DNA of 64,000 bases from Polytrichum commune (Eukaryota > Streptophyta > Polytrichopsida > Polytrichales > Polytrichaceae): NCBI GenBank assembly GCA_950295325.1, contig OX485804.1:46190001-46254000 (forward strand), given 5' to 3'. Both the position numbers and the translations under genes were made by a program. Below the pieces are notes generated by a model. That model was not told the origin of the DNA, made no database searches, and saw only the letters and a program-made list of their open reading frames with translations. This document shows positions 57,691 through 64,000 of the stretch, piece by piece; the first letter of the stretch is position 1, and the number at the start of each line of letters is the position of its first letter.

Positions 57691-60574
57691 AGCTTTGGAC
57701 TTTTGGAGTGAATTTGTGATTTGAGCAAAGAAAAAATGGTTGGGGTGTTTTTGCCCTTTGGGAGGGAACATCTCAGTTGCAATGCATAACTAACCTCTTG
57801 CATAGAGTTCGATCACAATGACATATGGATGGGTGTCACTTCATTTTTTACACTGCGGATATCACGGGTCCTTCGTACTAGAGCTCTATAAGTTGTGGGT
57901 TTGATGATCAAAACTAATATCTTACAATACACAAAGTTTTATACAAGAGTAGTTTAAGCTAAAAATTTATTTGGTCAAAGTTTGTGAGGTGTTGATAGTT
58001 GATCCCCTTATAGAGGAGTTGGAACTCACCCCTCCAACGGTGAATACTTGAAGGGGTATAAGGTTTTAAAGAGGAGAGAGCTCCTCTAAAACAATGATAT
58101 TGAGAATGCATGGAACCCCTTTTTGTACTTTTTTTTTATAAAACCATGTATATTGATGGTAAGGGTTTACATGGGTTTGTATTATTAATGTGTGAACATG
58201 CTCTAAAGGTCACTAGATTTTTCTTGTAATTGAGATGATTTCAAATGAACGAGTTTCCATGCTCAAAAGTTATTCACACAAAAAAGTAGTTACAAAGCTT
58301 ATAGAGACAACATTTATATGATTGAAATTAAAATTTAACATATCGACCAAGCTCAACTTCATGTATGAAATTATGGTTTTAAATATTCATAACAACTTAT
58401 TTAAAGATAATATATAATGAAATTGTGTCCCAATGCTCAACACTAAAATATCATGTACAACATGGTTTGGAAAAATGAATGAAATAACATCATGTGTAGA
58501 AATGATGGCTCAAATAGTAGATATTGCATCAAATTTTATGTTAAAATATGTATTTCTTCAAGTATGTTTTTTCTTTAATCTGATGTTCTAATAAACTTGA
58601 CGTTGAATCTATTTGTAGTAAAGAACATTCTCCTATGAAGTGACTAAAAATAAATTCATTAAAAACAAAATATCTTGTGCCCAAAGTCCCAACAAAGCCT
58701 TGATGACGTTAAAGGTTAATTCAAGACATGGAATAATAGATAACTTAGCACATTGTGCTTCCCATGATGATGTTAGTAAGTGATGGGCACCCATAGGCCC
58801 GGGTCCCAATGTGAGTTGGGGCTTAAATTGGGGGTTGTAGAAGCAAACAAATACCACCCCCACATTGATTCACTTAATAACCATGTGAACTACGTGGAGG
58901 AATTGTCTATGTTGGCGAACATGAGTTGACATGTGGATACTTGATACTAGTGAAGGAGAAAAAATGATAAAACCCTCCAATTTTTATGATAGTTGTCACG
59001 GTATGCGGCGTCGGCAGCCACACCTTATCCGTTGGGTTTCATTCATTTAGATTTAGATGAATGAATCTTATTTGTGGAGAGGAAGGCTCCTAAGTGAGGA
59101 GCCTCCTCCTTGACTTGACATTCTTACCAAATCAAGTCTTGTGAGTGAGTGTGTGGAGAGAGCTTGTGTGAGGTGAAGATTGCATGTGTTTGCAATAAAT
59201 CTTAAGTTCTTCTTCCCTTTCTTATACTCTTAGATTCTCCCGTGGTGGAGTGAGAGATAGCTTGACTCATTGTGTGTATTTGAAGAGAGATTAGAGCTCA
59301 TATGAATGTTTGACTCTCTTTCTTCTCTGTCGAGGTGTGTTGTTTATGTGTGACTTTGTTATGTTTTAGTGTTGTTTGTTAGTGGTGATTGGTACTCGAG
59401 CTACAGTGATACACGATCGCTATTTACACGACATAGTGTTAGAATATGTTAGTCGTTGAAACACTCATATGCTTGAAAAATGGAAGATGATTGCCAAGTA
59501 GGTTAATCATTGCAATATTTAGGTCCTTGAAAAATGAAAGGCTTCTTATGTGCATATATATACAAGAGGAACCATCTAGAAGAGGACCTCTACTTTGTAC
59601 TTTAGAAGTGCAACACAAGCTTGAGTTAGAGCCATGTCATGACAAAAGTAAAGTAATATATGGCACAAGTGCAAACTTGCAATCTCACTAGTCCCATAAA
59701 GGAGTTGTCCATATTCTTGAAGAAGGTTGCTCTCTTATGTGGGTGCACACAACTTGCTTTCATTCTTTGAACATTTAAGATTGGTGGTGACTAACCTATT
59801 TTGGTGTCATTTTCCATACCCATTATAGGTAGCCATCGATGTGTTGGTACAAGTTCACCTACAAGTCAAGCTCGGGCCTATAAGGTACCGAGGCCTTTAA
59901 AGTCACTTTGAGAAACTTTTTCTATTTCAAGAAGGCTAATTAGCTTGGAAAATTTCAAACAAAATCCATACATTAGCAAATCTATGCAAAGTCGAAAAAA
60001 TAATTCAAAAAAATAATAAGTTCATATGCAACTTGGAAAAGTTTGCAAAGTCGTCTTAAGGAAAGAGCCTTTTAGTCTCCACTGGGGGGTCTATTGATGT
60101 TGGATTGCTTAGTGATAATCACCCAAAATCATCCTTATTGTTGATGAGGATCTTTTATTAAATGAAGGTGCTGTCCCCCTTTTGTGGATCACTAATTACA
60201 CCGCCTCACTAAGCGGATGATCCCAATTAGCAATTGTGATTGGGCAAAGTTGGTGCTCTTCTAAAAGTGTTCTTACATCCTTCTTACACTACTATTATGA
60301 ATGGCCAATGCGGTGCTATTTTATACTTTATGCCACATATAGTTAATCACTTTTGACAATGACTTACTTGATAGCACCATTGCACTCACTTTTTTGATGG
60401 CTTAAGGATTTAAAATAGGTGTCACCAAAAAGAAGGTGTTACTTTAAGGCCTCAGTACCTTAGATTCATATGGTTAAATGAATTGGTGACCATAAGGAAT
60501 TCTCTTTGTTTGTTTTACTCTAGTGCCCCCTTTGAAAGACAATCCATCTCAAAATTGGAATTTGAAACCCTTTT
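57691..60574. other. Intergenic, no gene; possible retroelement relic
   Basis: 58930-59420 has a character reminiscent of a retrotransposon LTR (AATAAA near 59200, then 'TTGGTACTCGAGC' near 59390, weakly like an initiator-Met primer-binding site). No paired LTR or polymerase sequence was found. The rest shows nothing recognisable. Confidence 0.3.
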
Positions 60575-60870
60575 ATGTGCTCACTCTTCTCAATTGAACA
60601 CATAAATTCCATGATACATGACAATACATGTGCTTCAAAATAGACACCAAAAAACATACGTTATGATGATTGTACATTATGTGCTCAAAATATACACACA
60701 TATTTGATCACTTAAGGAGCGAGAGATCTCCCTCCTATGTTGAAATTTAAATTTGACAAATTATCTTCGTGGCTTGCAATTGTTAACCCAGTTGAAGAAA
60801 TTCCTGATCCGATCCAACAATGCAAATTACCATTGAAGTTGGCAGTGCCAATACGGCCCCACACGTTAGT
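60575..60870. repeat. Family B copy
   Basis: 'TATGTGCTCACTCTTCTCAAT', 'CATTATGTGCTCAAAATATAC', 'CTTGCAATTGTTAACCCAG' and 'CGATCCAACAATGCAAATT' match family B. The end 'GGCAGTGCCAATACGGCCCC' corresponds to its GGGCACTTCC end. Confidence 0.6.
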
Positions 60871-60940
60871 AATTACGTGATCCGCTAATTTGTGATTTAG
60901 TGAGTCAGTGAGGAAATGGCAGTAGACACAATGGGAATTT

Positions 60941-61495
60941 CACTCAATATTGTATTTAGTGTTGTCATATGGTATTTTATGTGACTGCGGTAACGTTTCT
61001 AGTGACACTTCGTATAAATAAGTTTACAAGTGTTGTCATCCCAGTTTACATTTATTTCATCCAAATGTCAATGATTGAAACAAAGTTTGGTATATTTTGC
61101 ACCCTAGCATTTCTATTTTGAAATATTGTCATGGATGATTGAAATTTGGATGAAAAATCACTTAGTAACTCACTGGAATTGCAACACTGTAAATCTATAA
61201 TACCCAAATCTTCTTTTATAAGGAATGACAAATAATGATAGGTTTACATTTAGTGTTGATAACACTTCCCGGACGGTTTTCAATTGATATTGAGTAAGAC
61301 AAATATAACAGTACTCAACGTTCAACTCTCATTCCATGGACCCTTAGAATATAACACTGAGATGCTTGAAAAGTTGCATCCAGAAACTTAGATTCAGAGT
61401 GAACTCCCAACATCTCATTGTTATATTCTGAGGGCCCATGTTGCCAAGTAACATGCTGAATAGAATTGGTGACACTAAATACAATAGTCGTGTAG
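60941..61495. mobile_element. MITE family F2 copy in the promoter region of RBCS copy 2
   Basis: Collinear with 54578-54956 ('GTCATGGATGATTGAAATTT', 'CACTGTAAATCTATAATACC', 'AAGGAATGACAAATAATG', 'GGTGACACTAAATACAATAG') but interrupted by a second element at 61303-61463. Its right end lies 255 bp upstream of the RBCS start codon. Confidence 0.75.
61303..61463. mobile_element. Small MITE nested in an F2 element
   Basis: The inverted inner blocks are 'CCCTTAGAATATAACACTG' (left) and 'CCCTCAGAATATAACAATG' (right, inverted). The uninterrupted F2 copy at 54920 reads straight across this point. The TIR matches that of the 27299-27457 element. Confidence 0.7.
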
Positions 61496-61555
61496 ATATT
61501 TGCGACTCTGGTCACGGAGAAGATGGGAACCGTGAGAATGGAGTCCGATGCCGCG

Positions 61556-61671
61556 GCCTGATCTTCGCATCGCCTGATCTTCGCCTCGCCTGATCATCGA
61601 ATTTTGCCCAAGGCTCGAATGTCTGTGAGGCTGGGAAGCTCTTGTCAGCGAGCGCATCCTTGGTTTATATG
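61556..61671 (+). promoter_or_regulatory. RBCS (copy 2) promoter with triplicated GCCTGATC motif
   Basis: Three 16-bp tandem units begin GCCTGATC at 61556, 61572 and 61588, the last shortened. They are followed by TGTGAGGCTG (61624-61633) and a TATA-like TTTATATG (61664-61671), about 80 bp before the ATG. The first RBCS promoter has one GCCTGATCT and the same downstream block. Confidence 0.65.
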
Positions 61672-61749
61672 TGTTGTTCTTAGTTTCGATTCTCCCCATT
61701 TCCCATCCCAAGTCCATCAATTGTCTCTGCAGCAGCAAGCTCTGTAGAG

Positions 61750-62307
61750 ATGGCGTCCTGCATTGCTGCCGCTGTCGCTATGGCTCCCGCTGCTGCTCTT
61801 GGAGCTGCTGCCTCCAGCAACGTCGCCGCCTCGCAGTCAAGCTCCGTCAAGGCCTTCACCGGCCTCAAGAGCGCCACTCTCTTCTCCGCCGACACCAGCA
61901 CCAACGTCGTGAGCAGCGTCAGCAACGGCAGCCGTGTGTCGTGCATGCAGGTGTGGACTCCCGTCAACAACCTCAAGTTCGAGACCCTGTCCTACTTGCC
62001 TCCCTTGAACGCCGACGCCATCGCCAAGCAGGTGGACTACATCCTGCGCAACGGCTGGATCCCTTGCATCGAGTTCGACATGGTGGGCACCATCTCCCAG
62101 ACCAACTTCAAGGGCTCAGGATACTACGACAACAGGTACTGGACCATGTGGAAGCTGCCCTTGTTCGGTGCCACCGACTCCAGCTTGGTGTTGGCTGAGA
62201 TCGAGGAGGCCAAGAAGGCGTACCCCGAGGCTTACATCCGTGTGATGGCCTTCGACAACGTGAGGCAGGTGCAGGTGGCCGGATTCATTGCCCAGAGGCC
62301 GGCTTAG
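61750..62307 (+). CDS. RBCS: Rubisco small subunit, chloroplast precursor (copy 2)
   Basis: Intronless ORF of 185 residues: a 65-residue transit peptide, one residue longer than copy 1 (AAAVAMAP versus AAATMAP), and a 120-residue mature subunit from MQVWTPVNN. The mature coding sequences of the two copies differ at only 6 of 363 bases, five silent and one giving Met for Leu in RVMAFDN. The transit peptides have several replacements (for example ADTSTNVV versus ANANTNAV). The 5' and 3' flanks have largely diverged, apart from promoter motifs. It lies in the same orientation 10 kb downstream of copy 1. Its function is the same: stromal Rubisco assembly and stabilisation. Codon use is as GC-rich as in copy 1. 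Antisense and frame-shifted ORFs here are shadows. Confidence 0.98.
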   Translation: MASCIAAAVAMAPAAALGAAASSNVAASQSSSVKAFTGLKSATLFSADTSTNVVSSVSNGSRVSCMQVWTPVNNLKFETLSYLPPLNADAIAKQVDYILRNGWIPCIEFDMVGTISQTNFKGSGYYDNRYWTMWKLPLFGATDSSLVLAEIEEAKKAYPEAYIRVMAFDNVRQVQVAGFIAQRPA

Positions 62308-64000
62308 AATACAGAAGTCTAGGTGTCATGGTCTCTTGAGCCATGAGCAACGGCGGACATGTGCATGTGTGGTAATTGTAGAATTTGTACTTAGTAAAGA
62401 TTCAATCATTTGACTCGATGTGCAGCGTTGGTTTGGATGGTGGTGTTAGCCTATGTCATGTTTCTTAGAATGCAAGCGCGAGCGTGGATGATGGAGTGGA
62501 GAACTTGATTTTGTTCCCAGGAGAATGAAGTTATCATAGATGATGGTAACTGTGTGGACGTTATGTATCACCTCTTTCTGTTTCCTGCACCCAGACTGGC
62601 ACTTGAATGTGAATTTATTGGCTACCTTCATTAAAGTATACGCAGATCGATTTCGGCAATTGGTCATCCTTAGGAAATATGGTTGGAGGTCTGATGGCTT
62701 TACGTCTGCGGGGAACTCCATTTCGCTCTCATTATGGTGCTCGGTAAAGGTAAACAGGCATCGATTGACGGAATTCTTCCATGGGCCCGAGAAATTGCAT
62801 TTCAGCATCGTGGGATTTCAAGACATGTTTTAGCAAGATTTTTGTTGATTCCCCTGAAAGTTAGATTGACAACTCGAGATTGGAGCATTTGATAGCAAGA
62901 TGTATACATTTTGAGTTCTCTAGCTGTGAAACTCTTGGTCCTAGCGAACATGCGGTTTGCCTTCTCGAATTGACTCAGGTAAAGGAATGAGAAAGTTCCG
63001 GAGCTGCAACTGCAAATGTAAATTGGGAAACTAGCGCCTCTCTAAGGGCAGTCACTAGTGAATATCTTGCGAAAACATATTGACGTGCGTCAGGGTAAAT
63101 TCCCATTTGGAAGCCTCATTCGAGTCAATTGTATTCCTGCCATGAGTCACTTGCATTTCGCAAGATTTCGAAGTTTGGGAAAGGCCATTCAATGAACTAC
63201 CAAACTTGGTCGCCCATGTTACGCTTGACAAAGGCAATTGCACAGATACACAAAACACACACACCCTTTTCTTTGAGGGAACATTGAAGAAGCTCACGAA
63301 TGTATCACATATGTCCAGAACTGTCAACCTGTAGAGAGTGAGGAGATTTCTCCATGCCAACAACCTGAATAATTTGATTGAGAATGCGATAATTTGGGTG
63401 GATATGATATTTTGTCACAGAAAAAGTAGCCTACTGAAAAAAAAGGTCATTTGTCTGATTGATGGTAAAATTAGATCTCAGACCGTTACTAGGTTCTACA
63501 CAATCGCCAATGTCCTCCTGAGACTGATCTGAGCTGCTCTTTTTATGGGAATACGTACGCATTGAATGCTTGAAGATTGGGATCAGCGAAAGCAAGGAGT
63601 GCCAATCGAAGCTCCTTGCTCTGCACAAGACCGTCAACCTTCCTCCAGCGTAGTGCATAATGTAATTGTGCGCAGTGTGCAATTCCGGCGATGCTGATCC
63701 CAAATAATCATCATCCAACATCTAAGGACAAAAGCTCCATGTGACGTTGCACAAAAGGAATTGTACAAAACAATCAGACCTTGCCCCAGACACTTGGAGG
63801 GTTTCCGACCATATCACATCACAATATAATGGTGAGTCAACAAACAAAAGAAATTACCAAAAAGGTAAAAAGTAAAATTAGGATCACAACAGTCGCAACT
63901 GCTTACAGACACCAATGAATAGATGGATGCTGCACTGATTTAATGCGTAGGCCGCCTTCCAATGAGATCGTCGAAAATAAGAACGCTCATACAGAGGTTG
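62308..64000. other. 3' flank of RBCS copy 2; unrecognised exon-like ORFs
   Basis: The first 100 bp should hold the RBCS 3' UTR ('TTGTACTTAGTAAAGATTCA'). Further on, minus-strand frames at about 63720-63545 (including ALRWRKVDGLVQSKELRLAL), 63363-63055 and 62808-62446 look more protein-like than the rest of the intergenic DNA. One is followed by a GTACGT donor-like site at about 63560. I recognise no family and cannot join them into a model. They may be part of a gene extending past the right edge, or chance. Confidence 0.25.

Noticed and set aside
58930-60110. Possible copia-type retrotransposon (LTR-like, PBS-like and purine-tract-like pieces)
   Set aside because: No paired LTRs, no gag or polymerase motifs, and the primer-binding site match is weak.
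1-64000. CRISPR arrays, bacterial operons, phage or plasmid features
   Set aside because: Tandem repeats here lack spacer organisation, and the genes are plant nuclear genes with introns and transit peptides.

Overview
The window looks like nuclear DNA of a green plant. It carries two intronless nuclear genes for the Rubisco small subunit with chloroplast transit peptides, a plant-type U-box/ARM ubiquitin ligase split by large introns, and a plant-type 2-oxoglutarate/Fe(II) oxygenase. All of this sits in long AT-rich stretches full of small inverted-repeat transposons. The small subunits have YYDNRYW rather than the usual YYDGRYW of seed plants, and lack introns. That hints at a non-seed (bryophyte- or lycophyte-grade) streptophyte, but the species cannot be fixed from the sequence alone.

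Layout. 1-4143: intergenic, with a perfect 38-bp-TIR MITE and a CACTA-type fold-back MITE. 4144-7769 (minus): a five-exon 2OG/Fe(II) oxygenase gene, assembled here from splice sites and reading phase. 7770-14717: intergenic, with a LINE remnant and a 1.1-kb hAT deletion derivative bearing TIRs and an 8-bp target duplication. 14718-21763 (minus): a five-exon PUB4-like E3 ligase (UND, U-box, ARM repeats, about 836 aa). Its last intron appears to be a GC-AG intron, and its 3.4-kb first intron holds a tandem array. 22000-50900: about 29 kb with no recognisable gene, made largely of dispersed repeats, MITEs (some nested), fold-back elements and local tandem duplications. 51382-51936 and 61750-62307 (plus): two RBCS genes 10 kb apart. 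Their mature proteins differ by one residue, while their flanks have diverged. 62308-64000: no recognised gene, with weak exon-like ORFs on the minus strand.

The genes do not form a functional cluster. The RBCS pair is a local duplicate family serving carbon fixation; the ligase and the oxygenase are separate housekeeping or regulatory genes. No clearly novel biological system was seen. The most useful results are the two reconstructed gene models, the likely GC-AG intron, the near-identical RBCS pair with a shared promoter motif, and a well-resolved set of MITE families with target duplications, nesting and one filled/empty site pair.
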